This document shows positions 6,683 through 12,602 of a DNA stretch of 13,372 nucleotides, in pieces. Every line of letters begins with the position of its first letter. Position 1 is the first letter of the stretch. A program made the position numbers and the translations under genes. Origin of the DNA: an uncultured Oscillospiraceae bacterium (GTDB taxonomy: Bacteria; Bacillota; Clostridia; Oscillospirales; Acutalibacteraceae); contig CABQCM010000005.1 of NCBI GenBank assembly GCA_902462665.1, positions 1 through 13,372 on the forward strand, given 5' to 3'. The notes beneath the pieces were generated by a model. It did not search any database and had not been told where the DNA came from. It saw only the letters and a program-made list of their open reading frames with translations.

Positions 6683-8158
6683 TCATAAATCCAGCTTCTT
6701 GGTGGCTACCCTATTACAAAATGCCTCGTCGTGTTCCACAAATACCATGGTCGGGCGGCATTGTAAAATCAACTCTTCGATTTGCAGCCGCGCGGTTAAA
6801 TCCATGTAGTTGAGCGGCTCGTCCCAGACATGCAGGTGAGCTCTTTCGCACAGGCTGCGCGCGAGCGCCGCTTTTTTTCGCTGCCCTGCGCTGAACGCGT
6901 CGAGCGAGCCCTCCAACTGCCCGCGGGAGAAACCCAACTTGCGCAGAATGGTGAAATACAAGCTCTCGTCCACATCAGCCTCACGGGCATAGTCCCGCAC
7001 TCGGCCAGTCAGCGACGACGTATCCTGCGGCACAAAGGAAATTTGCAGACGGCTGCCCAGCCGCACCGTACCCTCGCATGGCGAAAGCTCCCCAGTCAAA
7101 AGACGAAGCAGCGTGCTTTTCCCTGCCCCGTTGGGCCCGCACACAGCCACACGGTCTCCCTTTTCAATCGTCAGACTGATGTCCCGAATCGCCGCCCTAT
7201 TCGAATAATAGACGCTCGCATGACGGATATCCGCCAGTGGGCCGAATGGATAGTCGAGTTGAGTCAGCTTGAGCGGCTCGGCTGTTTCCAAATCCTTGAG
7301 CAGTCCCTTCTTTTCCTCCAGCGCCCGCTCGCTGCGCCGCTGGAGCTGCTTGGCCCGCTTCATGACCTTCGCGGCCTTGTGACCGACATACCCCCGGTCG
7401 GGCCGCAGCCCGGCATGATCGGTGTGGTATTTGGCTTGCTCAGCTTGCCCCGACCAGCCCGCGGTTTGGCCGGCCGCGTCGGAAAGACGGGAAATCTCTT
7501 TTTCCAGCTTGGCCTTTTGGGCCGCCTCGTAAGACTCCCGCCGTTGTTTGTTTTCCAAAAAAGTAGTAAAATCACCTTTGTGCACGAGCACGCATGTGCG
7601 TTCCAGAGAAAGCACATGATCCACGCAGCGGTCTAGAAAGGCCCTGTCGTGAGACACGAGCAAAAAGCCGTTTTTACGGCGAAGATAATCCGCCACCTGC
7701 CGCCTCGCCTGCATGTCCAGATGATTGGTCGGCTCGTCCAACAACAGATAGCGATTTTCCCGGCAGAAAAGAGAGGCAAGCAGCACCTTGGCGCGTTCCC
7801 CATGGCTCAAGCTGCCAAAGGGACGCTCGAGCGCCTCCTCTTCGACGCCCAGCAGCGAACATTCCCGCGACAGCCGCCAAGGCTCACACTGCCCAACCGC
7901 TTCCCCCACCGCCCGGGCGCAAAGCCCGTCTTCGGCTACCGGGAAAGGGAAATAATCGCACGCAACCTGCGGCGAAATGGTTCCGGAATATTCATACTCC
8001 CCCATCAGCAGACGCAGGAAAGTGGTTTTCCCCCGGCCGTTTCGCCCGGTAAAGCCGAGCCGCCAGCCGGTATCCAGTTCGAAAGAAACGTCATCGAATA
8101 CAAATTCAGCCCCGCCGTCGTAGGAGAAGCGAAGGTGACTTACTTGAATTAGCGCCAT
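6683..8158 (-). CDS. ABC-F ATPase, Lsa/Vga-like ribosomal protection protein
   Basis: Antibiotic-resistance ABC-F proteins bind the ribosomal E site and dislodge lincosamides, pleuromutilins, streptogramin A and related drugs; they are not transporters. The 491-residue protein has two ATPase domains: Walker A GRNGRGKTT (38-46), signature LSHGERAK (117-124), Walker B YLLLDEPTNHLD (137-148), and the second set GPNGAGKST (341-349), FSAGQRKK (422-429), HVWDEPLNYMD (443-453). There are no membrane segments. The linker between them (about 200-305) is charged and helical and carries RGYVGHKAAKVMKRAKQLQ (255-272), a block I associate with the Lsa/Vga/VmlR group rather than with EttA or Uup. The second Walker B ends in NYMD rather than the usual N-H-x-D, as in the Lsa type. 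The ATG at 8158 has AAAGGGGGG upstream, directly after a leader terminator. A housekeeping ABC-F is the alternative; drug specificity cannot be read from sequence. Confidence 0.88.
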   Translation of the reverse strand: MALIQVSHLRFSYDGGAEFVFDDVSFELDTGWRLGFTGRNGRGKTTFLRLLMGEYEYSGTISPQVACDYFPFPVAEDGLCARAVGEAVGQCEPWRLSRECSLLGVEEEALERPFGSLSHGERAKVLLASLFCRENRYLLLDEPTNHLDMQARRQVADYLRRKNGFLLVSHDRAFLDRCVDHVLSLERTCVLVHKGDFTTFLENKQRRESYEAAQKAKLEKEISRLSDAAGQTAGWSGQAEQAKYHTDHAGLRPDRGYVGHKAAKVMKRAKQLQRRSERALEEKKGLLKDLETAEPLKLTQLDYPFGPLADIRHASVYYSNRAAIRDISLTIEKGDRVAVCGPNGAGKSTLLRLLTGELSPCEGTVRLGSRLQISFVPQDTSSLTGRVRDYAREADVDESLYFTILRKLGFSRGQLEGSLDAFSAGQRKKAALARSLCERAHLHVWDEPLNYMDLTARLQIEELILQCRPTMVFVEHDEAFCNRVATKKLDL

Positions 8159-8177
8159 AAATACGCGCCCCCCTTTG

Positions 8178-8214
8178 TAAAATAAGCCGCAAGAAAGTTT
8201 CCTTTCCCGCGGCT
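8178..8214 (-). terminator. Leader terminator 20 nt upstream of the ABC-F start codon
   Basis: On the minus strand AGCCGCGGGAAAG (8214-8202) pairs with CTTTCTTGCGGCT (8197-8185), 13 bp including two G-U pairs, closed by a GAAA tetraloop, and is followed by TATTTTA (8184-8178). It sits between promoter and coding region, so it only makes sense as a conditional terminator. Its 3' arm shares CTTTCTTGC with the uORF. Confidence 0.8.
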
Positions 8215-8366
8215 CTCAAAGGGATGCAAACGATGTAGGCGTCCTTTCAGGCGCCGTCCCATTGGGCTGCATGCCGCGCATCCATCGCATGGATGTTGGA
8301 AATCAATCTTTCTTGCTGTGTGCAGACGCACCTATCCCTGGGACCTTGCCCCAATGGGATTTGTCA

Positions 8367-8387
8367 CTAGCAAGAAAGATTGCGCAT
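8367..8387 (-). CDS. Leader hexapeptide MRNLSC (upstream ORF of the ABC-F gene)
   Basis: The seven codons ATG CGC AAT CTT TCT TGC TAG are preceded by GGAG (8399-8396) with an ideal 8-nt gap. The codons AAT-CTT-TCT-TGC are segment 1 of the leader's long inverted repeat, so a ribosome on this ORF would physically block that pairing. Short leader peptides of this kind act as drug sensors for erm and ABC-F genes. An overlapping frame from ATG 8395 would give 30 codons to 8303 but has GGAG directly abutting its ATG, so the hexapeptide is the better candidate. Confidence 0.6.
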   Translation of the reverse strand: MRNLSC

Positions 8388-8508
8388 GGTTTCATCTCCA
8401 AATCAAATAATAAAATAAGGTGTAACTCATTGCCTGTGGCCGCATCGTCATCCAACAGGGTATGCCGCGGCGGCCCTTCCTGGCATAGAAGTCCATCTAT
8501 TTGCAGGT

Positions 8509-8537
8509 ATTATATCAAACACCCAAGAATTCGTCAA
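8509..8537 (-). promoter_or_regulatory. Sigma-A promoter of the ABC-F leader
   Basis: On the minus strand TTGACG (8537-8532) and TATAAT (8514-8509) are separated by exactly 17 nt, one mismatch from the consensus. The start is expected near 8502. It lies just downstream of the decayed GNAT remnant, separating this operon from the isomerase-GNAT-GrpB transcript. Confidence 0.85.
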
Positions 8538-8571
8538 GCCCTGAATGGATTCATTTTCCAGTAGATTATTC

Positions 8572-8700
8572 CTATCTTTTGTTCCATGTGCGCCAGACGT
8601 GATTTCCTTGAAAACCGCGTTTGCAATGTCGGGCACTGGGTTTCAGGAATTGTTTCGTCTATTCAAACGGGTCGTTTATCCGTCGTGGGTCACTGTCTGG
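8572..8700 (-). pseudogene. Degenerate 3' end of a GNAT acetyltransferase gene
   Basis: The minus strand encodes HCKRGFQGNHVWRTWNKR followed by a stop at 8572, clearly related to the C-terminus YRKCGFQGNDVWHILSKKQ of the intact GNAT gene at 9406-10038. By hand alignment, 29 of 36 bases agree between 8592-8627 and 9429-9464. Further upstream the similarity continues weakly (ACAGTGAC..., AACAATTCC) but is interrupted by an in-frame TAG and an apparent frameshift. It starts at, or overlaps, the GrpB stop codon, so the last few GrpB residues may derive from it. It has no start and no product. Confidence 0.7.
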
Positions 8701-9274
8701 GAACTCTTTCGTACCTTCCCGCATAAACTTGTTTTGCTTCCAAGGTCCATTTCCGAATAAACTCCGTCTTTGCGTTTGTATAAGCGTCCCTATTGTGTTC
8801 AAACCGCTTCCACAACTGCAATTTCATAGCCTCATATTCCTTGGCTATTTGCGGATATTCATTCAAATAATCCCTAAAATACAATTCGTCATTATCCCCA
8901 AGATAGCGAAGGTGTACATGAAAAACTTTTTCAGCAAATCCGTCTTTCCTATATCCACGGTTAAACGATACTCGATTTGCTTGTGTTGACATGCGAATAA
9001 ATCCGTTTTTTTCAATTGCTTTCGCAGTATCCTCAATATCTGAACCTTCGGATACTTCAATCAGCACGTCAACGATATCCTTCGCCCATATCCCAGCGAT
9101 AGCCGTACTCCCAATATGACTGATGCGCTCAATCGGATATTCAGACAATGCGCTTTTTAGAAGAATTTCGATTTCATCGTAGTATCGTTTCCATTTATCG
9201 CTATGTGCGACCAGGAATATGGGAAACCGCTCCCACAATTCTTCCAAAGACATTTCGAATAGTTCTTTTCCCAT
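8690..9274 (-). CDS. GrpB/UPF0157-family nucleotidyltransferase-fold protein
   Basis: The 194-residue protein begins with SLEELWERFPIFLVAHSDKW, typical of the GrpB (UPF0157) family. It then has the nucleotidyltransferase-fold core ISHIGSTAIAGIWAKDIVDV (51-70), with the G-S motif and acidic Asp66/Asp69, and later VFHVHLRYLG (117-126) and the C-terminal helices YTNAKTEFIRKWTLEAK. The family has the DNA polymerase beta-like fold but no established substrate; some members occur next to or fused with CoaE. An upstream GTG at 9280 is possible, but ATG at 9274 is preferred because AAGGA lies 9 nt ahead of it. The end (ERVPRQ) runs into a decayed GNAT remnant and may be a recombination-made tail. It lies 131 nt after the GNAT stop on the same strand, and this region is more AT-rich than its surroundings, which fits an acquired segment. 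Confidence 0.88.
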   Translation of the reverse strand: MGKELFEMSLEELWERFPIFLVAHSDKWKRYYDEIEILLKSALSEYPIERISHIGSTAIAGIWAKDIVDVLIEVSEGSDIEDTAKAIEKNGFIRMSTQANRVSFNRGYRKDGFAEKVFHVHLRYLGDNDELYFRDYLNEYPQIAKEYEAMKLQLWKRFEHNRDAYTNAKTEFIRKWTLEAKQVYAGRYERVPRQ

Positions 9275-9405
9275 TTTCACATTTCCTTAAAAAATCAATA
9301 TTTGTCGCCGTGATGTTATCATGGCCAGTTACCGACATCAACGCACGATTTGCAAAATTGCCCGTGCTCCGCTTTGACAACACCAAAAGCAAAAGACTTC
9401 CTCTA

Positions 9406-10038
9406 TCATTGCTTCTTGCTCAGTATGTGCCATACATCATTTCCCTGAAAGCCGCATTTGCGATATAAATATTCTGGCTTCGAGGGATTGTTTACCCGAC
9501 CAGACACAGTGGCAAACCGCGCTTTTTGGGCGGCCATGCGATACAAAAGCTCTGTGACCACATAGGTTCCAAGTCCAAATCCTCTATACTCGGGAGAAAC
9601 TTGAATCCATTCCAAAATTCCTTCGCCGATTTGTGCATCAAATTCTGCAATCCCTGTCGCTGCGGTTTTCTCCGTTTTCAACTCCTGAATGGCAATACAC
9701 AATTCTGGTGCATATACGCTATGCTGAACATAAGACTCTATCTCCGTCTCGGTTACCGATGCGTCCGCATAGCACCGATTGATATGCGCAGCATATTCGG
9801 AGGGAGCCGCATTGCATATCCCAAAGCCAGCGGGCAAGCTGGCCGTGCGCACCTCTTGCAGATTATGGTACAGTCGAAAATACGGTTCGTCCACATAATC
9901 TTCGAAGCAGCCCTCGCAAAAGTCACTATCGTGCAGAATTACCATGTTTTTCGGCACACTTATCCTCACCGTCTTCCAATAAGGCAGTGAGGATACTCTG
10001 CAGGGATTGTTTCGATAGTCTTCTTTCGATATCTTCAT
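9406..10038 (-). CDS. GNAT-family N-acetyltransferase
   Basis: The 210-residue protein carries the acetyl-CoA binding motif IQVSPEYRGFGLGTYVVTEL (145-164, with R-G-F-G-L-G at 152-157) and a C-terminal NNPSKPEYLYRKCGFQGNDVWHIL, typical of the motif B region. The N-terminal half YRNNPCRVSSLPYWK (8-22) and DEPYFRLYHNLQEV (50-63) marks a particular subfamily in which an about 90-residue N-terminal region precedes the acetyltransferase fold. The substrate is unknown. The ATG at 10038 overlaps the isomerase stop as ATGA, and GAGA in the preceding codons serves as a weak binding site, so translation is probably coupled. A decayed second copy of its 3' end lies beyond the neighbouring GrpB gene. Confidence 0.88.
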   Translation of the reverse strand: MKISKEDYRNNPCRVSSLPYWKTVRISVPKNMVILHDSDFCEGCFEDYVDEPYFRLYHNLQEVRTASLPAGFGICNAAPSEYAAHINRCYADASVTETEIESYVQHSVYAPELCIAIQELKTEKTAATGIAEFDAQIGEGILEWIQVSPEYRGFGLGTYVVTELLYRMAAQKARFATVSGRVNNPSKPEYLYRKCGFQGNDVWHILSKKQ

Positions 10039-10829
10039 TTTCTCTCCATCGCGGCAGCAAAGCTCCGACGCAAAAAGCCCAGCGAATCCATCAGTTCCTT
10101 GGGCTCGCCAAAATCACCGCGGTACACCTCGATCACCCCGGCCCCGTCAAAGCCCTGCGCTTGCAGACTGGAAAAAAGGGCTGCAAAATCAAAGCTCCCC
10201 CGCCCGGGGGGCAAACAGCTTTGCTCCAGCGCATGGTCGTTGAGGTGCACATGCTTGACGCAAGGCCCCATCGCATCGAGCATGGCAAAGGGGTCTGTCC
10301 CCGCGCGCACCGCCTGCTTGATATCCAGTACAAAGGCCACGTCATCCTGCAGCGCGCAGCGCATTCGCTTGACAAACTCCGGGCTTTCCAGTCGGTAATG
10401 CACGACGTTCTCATGGGCGAGCTCCGCCCCCTCCTGCCGGCAAACCGACTGAATCAGGCAAAAGCGTTCCCAATAGACCTCGTCTGGGATGGTCGAAGGC
10501 CTGCCGCCGTGCATGACCACGTAGGACGCTCCCAGCCGGGCGGCGGCGTGGGCGTTGCGGCGGTAATCGTCGAGCGTATCATAGCATCGCCGCTCATAGG
10601 CTGAAAAATAATAATACGGCTCGCCGAACGAGCCAAAGGGATGCAGCGACGCTACATGGACGCCGTATTCCTTTTGTATGGCCAGCACCTCGTCGAACAC
10701 CGGCCCGCTCAGCTCGGCGGGAGAATTAAAAAAAATCTCCGCCGTGCGCACGCCCAACCGGCCGCAAAGCCGAAACGCCTCCTCGGTCAGCATGGGATAA
10801 AAGCACGCGGTGGAGATTCCAAATTCCAT
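10035..10829 (-). CDS. Sugar phosphate isomerase/epimerase, xylose isomerase-like TIM barrel
   Basis: The 264-residue protein has the AP-endonuclease-2/xylose-isomerase-like barrel: MEFGISTACFYPML (strand 1), ASLHPFG (His63), YVVMHGGRPS (His107), ELAHENV (Glu140), AFVLDIKQA (Asp169), VKHVHLNDH (His193/His195) and GVIEVYRGDF (Glu234). The Glu-Asp-His-Glu set corresponds to the divalent metal site of this superfamily. The likely reaction is isomerisation or epimerisation of a sugar or sugar derivative; endonuclease IV activity is the alternative but less likely from the motifs. An upstream in-frame ATG at 10868 exists, but ATG at 10829 is chosen because AAAGGAAAG precedes it and the barrel begins there. 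It heads a probable operon with the GNAT and GrpB genes. The DUF2264 gene upstream on the same strand suggests a carbohydrate-related neighbourhood, by inference only. Confidence 0.88.
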   Translation of the reverse strand: MEFGISTACFYPMLTEEAFRLCGRLGVRTAEIFFNSPAELSGPVFDEVLAIQKEYGVHVASLHPFGSFGEPYYYFSAYERRCYDTLDDYRRNAHAAARLGASYVVMHGGRPSTIPDEVYWERFCLIQSVCRQEGAELAHENVVHYRLESPEFVKRMRCALQDDVAFVLDIKQAVRAGTDPFAMLDAMGPCVKHVHLNDHALEQSCLPPGRGSFDFAALFSSLQAQGFDGAGVIEVYRGDFGEPKELMDSLGFLRRSFAAAMERK

Positions 10830-10881
10830 AGAGGGGCTTTCCTTTCCGTTTTTAGATTGCGTTCTCAACGCACCTCAATTT

Positions 10882-10909
10882 ATTCTATCCATCAAGCATA
10901 GGGATGTAA
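10882..10909 (-). promoter_or_regulatory. Candidate promoter of the isomerase-GNAT-GrpB operon
   Basis: On the minus strand TTACAT (10909-10904) and TAGAAT (10887-10882) are 16 nt apart, a plausible but imperfect sigma-A promoter. A small hairpin GCGTT-GAG-AACGC (10871-10859) lies just downstream in the leader, ahead of the AAAGGAAAG site. Confidence 0.45.
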
Positions 10910-11143
10910 TCCGAACTCGATTTCAAAGGGCGGATTACCGCCTCTGTTTAAGACGAGGAGAGTCGAACCCAAATCGGTTTTAAGAGGCAGATTTGCGGTC
11001 TTGCCACATCAAAATCCTCCCGAATACGCCAGGATTTTTCTTTGTAATACGCAAGAATCTGCTCTCTTAAAACTGCGTAGCGCCTCTCATGGGCTATTGT
11101 TAGAGGATTTTGGGTACGACGGAAGCAGGCAGGCTAGCGCCTG
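10906..11143. repeat. Nested inverted-repeat intergenic segment
   Basis: Most of the gene-free 384 nt between 10830 and 11213 is dense with dyads. GTAATCCG (10906-10913) pairs with CGGATTAC (10931-10938). GGCGG-ATTA-CCGCC spans 10929-10942. The long arm around TTTTAAGAGGCAG (10978-10990, extendable to 10975-10998) matches the reverse complement of the segment around CTGCTCTCTTAAAA (11059-11072, extendable to about 11051-11077). Inside that arm pair lies AAAATCCT (11011-11018) with AGGATTTT (11031-11038), and CAGGC-TAGC-GCCTG closes the region at 11130-11143. Such a nested fold could be a structured RNA, a palindromic dispersed repeat, or a terminator cluster for the DUF2264 gene. I cannot identify a known family. 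Confidence 0.5.
10948..11133 (-). other. Start-less coding-like open frame, possible gene remnant
   Basis: After a TAG at 11136-11134, the minus strand stays open for 61 codons to a TAA at 10950-10948. The translation has natural protein composition, for example HERRYAVLREQILAYYKEK followed by SWRIREDFDVARPQICLL. There is no ATG or TTG, only a late GTG, and no ribosome binding site, so it is not a normal gene. It coincides with the inverted-repeat segment, so it may be the coding part of a decayed mobile or dispersed element, or chance. I do not recognise a family. Confidence 0.3.
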
Positions 11144-11213
11144 TCAATGACGGCAAGCCGAAAAACTTCAAAAATTGGGCATGAAGGGCGGTTTGTGTTC
11201 GATTTTCCTCGCC

Positions 11214-12368
11214 TTACGGAATCGCATGTTCGCACGGGCGGTTTTCTCCATTCCACAGCGCCTTCATCGTCCATGGAACGTCCGGCTGGCTCCAAAACGG
11301 GTCCTCCGGCGGCAAGCCCAAGGGCAAAAATACAGTGGAGCACAAATACAGGCTTCCCGTGCTGATGTACACCTCGCCCATATCCGGCTGCTCGCCGCAG
11401 ACGCCGATGCGAAGCCAGCCGTTTTCATCAAACATATTCTCAAAGGCCATGGTACGCCGAATGACGGCGCTCAACCCGCAGCGCACCTGCGCAGGCTGCA
11501 TATCGTCCGCCAGAATATGGCGGTAAGCCGCCATAGCCAGCGCCTGGAACGCGCCAAAGCGGTAAGTGAGCGAACGGCCAATTAAGGGATAGGTGCCGTC
11601 CGGCGCGATAAAATGCTCCTGTATCCGCGCATACTGCGCCAGCCGCTGCGTGAATTCGGGCAACAATTTGGCCCATTCACCCTCTTCCTCGCAAACGCAT
11701 TCGGCAATCTCGTACAGCATCGGCTGAATGACATAGCTATTATAATAATCCCAGTGGAACGCCGGGCCATCGCCGTACACTCCGTCCCCCTGATACCACT
11801 GCTGGTGCTGCTTGAGCGCAAAATCGACCCGCATGGGATCCCAATCGGGCGCACCGGCGTAGCGCAAAAAGCACTCGATGATGGCGGAGAACAACAGCCA
11901 ATTGCAAAACGGCGGTTTGCAAACCCGCGTGGAGCGCATGGCGTCGATCAGCCCCTGTTTGACCGTATCCGGCAAAGGCTGCCACAGCTCGTGAGGCGCG
12001 CGCAGAATAGCCTGCGCCAAAAAGGCCGCGTCCACAATCGGCTGCCGCTGGTTTTTGCTTGGCGTAAAATTCATTTTATCCGGCGAGGCGCTGTCCACAC
12101 ACACGGCAAGGCAGCGCCGCGCCATTTGTGCGTACTGCGCGCGCAGCCGTTCTTCTTCTCCGGTCAGGCTTTGGCACCCCAGCCAAGGCGCGATACCGGC
12201 CATGGTCCGTGCGAATGCCTCCAGATAAGTGCAGTTTTGATAAACCTCTTTCGATTGCTTACCGCGTATGGGCATTTCGCTCCGTAAGCATTCGCGCGAT
12301 AACGAATCCAACACGGGCGATGTGATTTTCAGCATGGTATCCAGCCAATATTTTCGCGTATCCGTCAT
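11214..12368 (-). CDS. DUF2264 domain-containing protein
   Basis: The 384-residue soluble protein fits the DUF2264 family. It opens with RKYWLDTMLKITSPVLDSLS and LRSEMPI, then YLEAFARTMAGIAPWLG. NRQ-like blocks QRQPIVDAAFLAQAILRAP and NWLLFSAIIECFLRYAG follow, then WYQGDGVYGDGPAFHWDYYN and the late GTYPLIGRSLTYRFGAFQAL. The family is thought to adopt an alpha/alpha toroid like many glycoside hydrolases and lyases, with no proven activity; the aromatic, Asp-rich WYQGDGVYGDGP block resembles a sugar-binding site, by inference. An upstream TTG at 12416 is in frame, but ATG at 12368 gives the usual N-terminus of the family, although no good Shine-Dalgarno precedes either. No signal peptide is seen, so it is cytoplasmic. 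It lies on the same strand as the isomerase, but the structured region between makes a common transcript uncertain. Confidence 0.82.
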   Translation of the reverse strand: MTDTRKYWLDTMLKITSPVLDSLSRECLRSEMPIRGKQSKEVYQNCTYLEAFARTMAGIAPWLGCQSLTGEEERLRAQYAQMARRCLAVCVDSASPDKMNFTPSKNQRQPIVDAAFLAQAILRAPHELWQPLPDTVKQGLIDAMRSTRVCKPPFCNWLLFSAIIECFLRYAGAPDWDPMRVDFALKQHQQWYQGDGVYGDGPAFHWDYYNSYVIQPMLYEIAECVCEEEGEWAKLLPEFTQRLAQYARIQEHFIAPDGTYPLIGRSLTYRFGAFQALAMAAYRHILADDMQPAQVRCGLSAVIRRTMAFENMFDENGWLRIGVCGEQPDMGEVYISTGSLYLCSTVFLPLGLPPEDPFWSQPDVPWTMKALWNGENRPCEHAIP

Positions 12369-12497
12369 AACAAAACAATACAAGCGGGCTGCGCCACCCC
12401 GAATTACCGGCAGCAAGGCCGTCGTATTTTTCCCACCTTTCCAATAAAAATTATCACTGGGAACAAGCCGCTATTCTGCCGTTGGTCAAAGCACGCT

Positions 12498-12529
12498 AAA
12501 AAACAGGCGGCCGCAGGAAACGGCCGCCT
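12498..12529 (-). terminator. Intrinsic terminator of the acyl-CoA synthetase gene
   Basis: On the minus strand the 9-bp stem AGGCGGCCG/CGGCCGCCT (12529-12521 with 12513-12505) around a 7-nt loop is followed by GTTTTTTAGC. It lies about 75 nt past the synthetase stop and insulates the DUF2264 gene from read-through. No gene is seen in 12417-12602. Confidence 0.88.
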
Positions 12530-12602
12530 ATGGATCCGCTGTGATCAATGAGAGTATTGCGGCGGCGATATCGGTTGCACCGGGAAGCAGGCCTACAAAA
12601 AA

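Larger units (their letters stand above)
8159..8502 (-). promoter_or_regulatory. Attenuator leader of the ABC-F gene (candidate ribosome-stalling riboregulator)
   Basis: The predicted transcript starts near 8502 and runs about 345 nt to the ATG. In order it holds a possible hairpin with arms GGCATA/TATGCC (8487-8461), a hexapeptide uORF (8387-8367), and the following segments. Segment 1 is CAATCTTTCTTGCT (8382-8369), inside the uORF. Segment 2 is AGCAAGAAAGATTG (8317-8304), an exact 14-nt complement of segment 1. A second complementary pair is TCCCATTGGG (8359-8350) with CCCAATGGGA (8266-8257). A terminator follows at 8214-8178, and its 3' arm contains CTTTCTTGC, complementary to nine bases of segment 2. 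Segment 2 can therefore pair with the uORF or with the terminator arm. By analogy with uORF-controlled ABC-F and erm genes, ribosome stalling on the uORF should favour antitermination. Pairings are seen; the mechanism is inferred. Confidence 0.75.

Noticed and set aside
6830..7636. 268-codon open frame on the plus strand, antisense to the ABC-F gene
   Set aside because: Shadow of the ABC-F reading frame; no family resemblance and no start signal.
8303..8395. 30-codon leader frame starting at ATG 8395
   Set aside because: Its GGAG touches the start codon with no spacing, whereas the same GGAG is ideally placed for the hexapeptide frame; kept only as an alternative sensor in the findings.
8448..8636. 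62-codon minus-strand frame over the GNAT remnant and the ABC-F promoter
   Set aside because: It is out of frame with the recognisable GNAT remnant (HCKRGFQGNHVW) and runs through the promoter, so it is a shadow.
10945..10990. tRNA T-arm-like GGGTTCGACTCTCC on the minus strand
   Set aside because: The flanking bases do not form a T-stem, and no acceptor, D or anticodon arms can be found around it.
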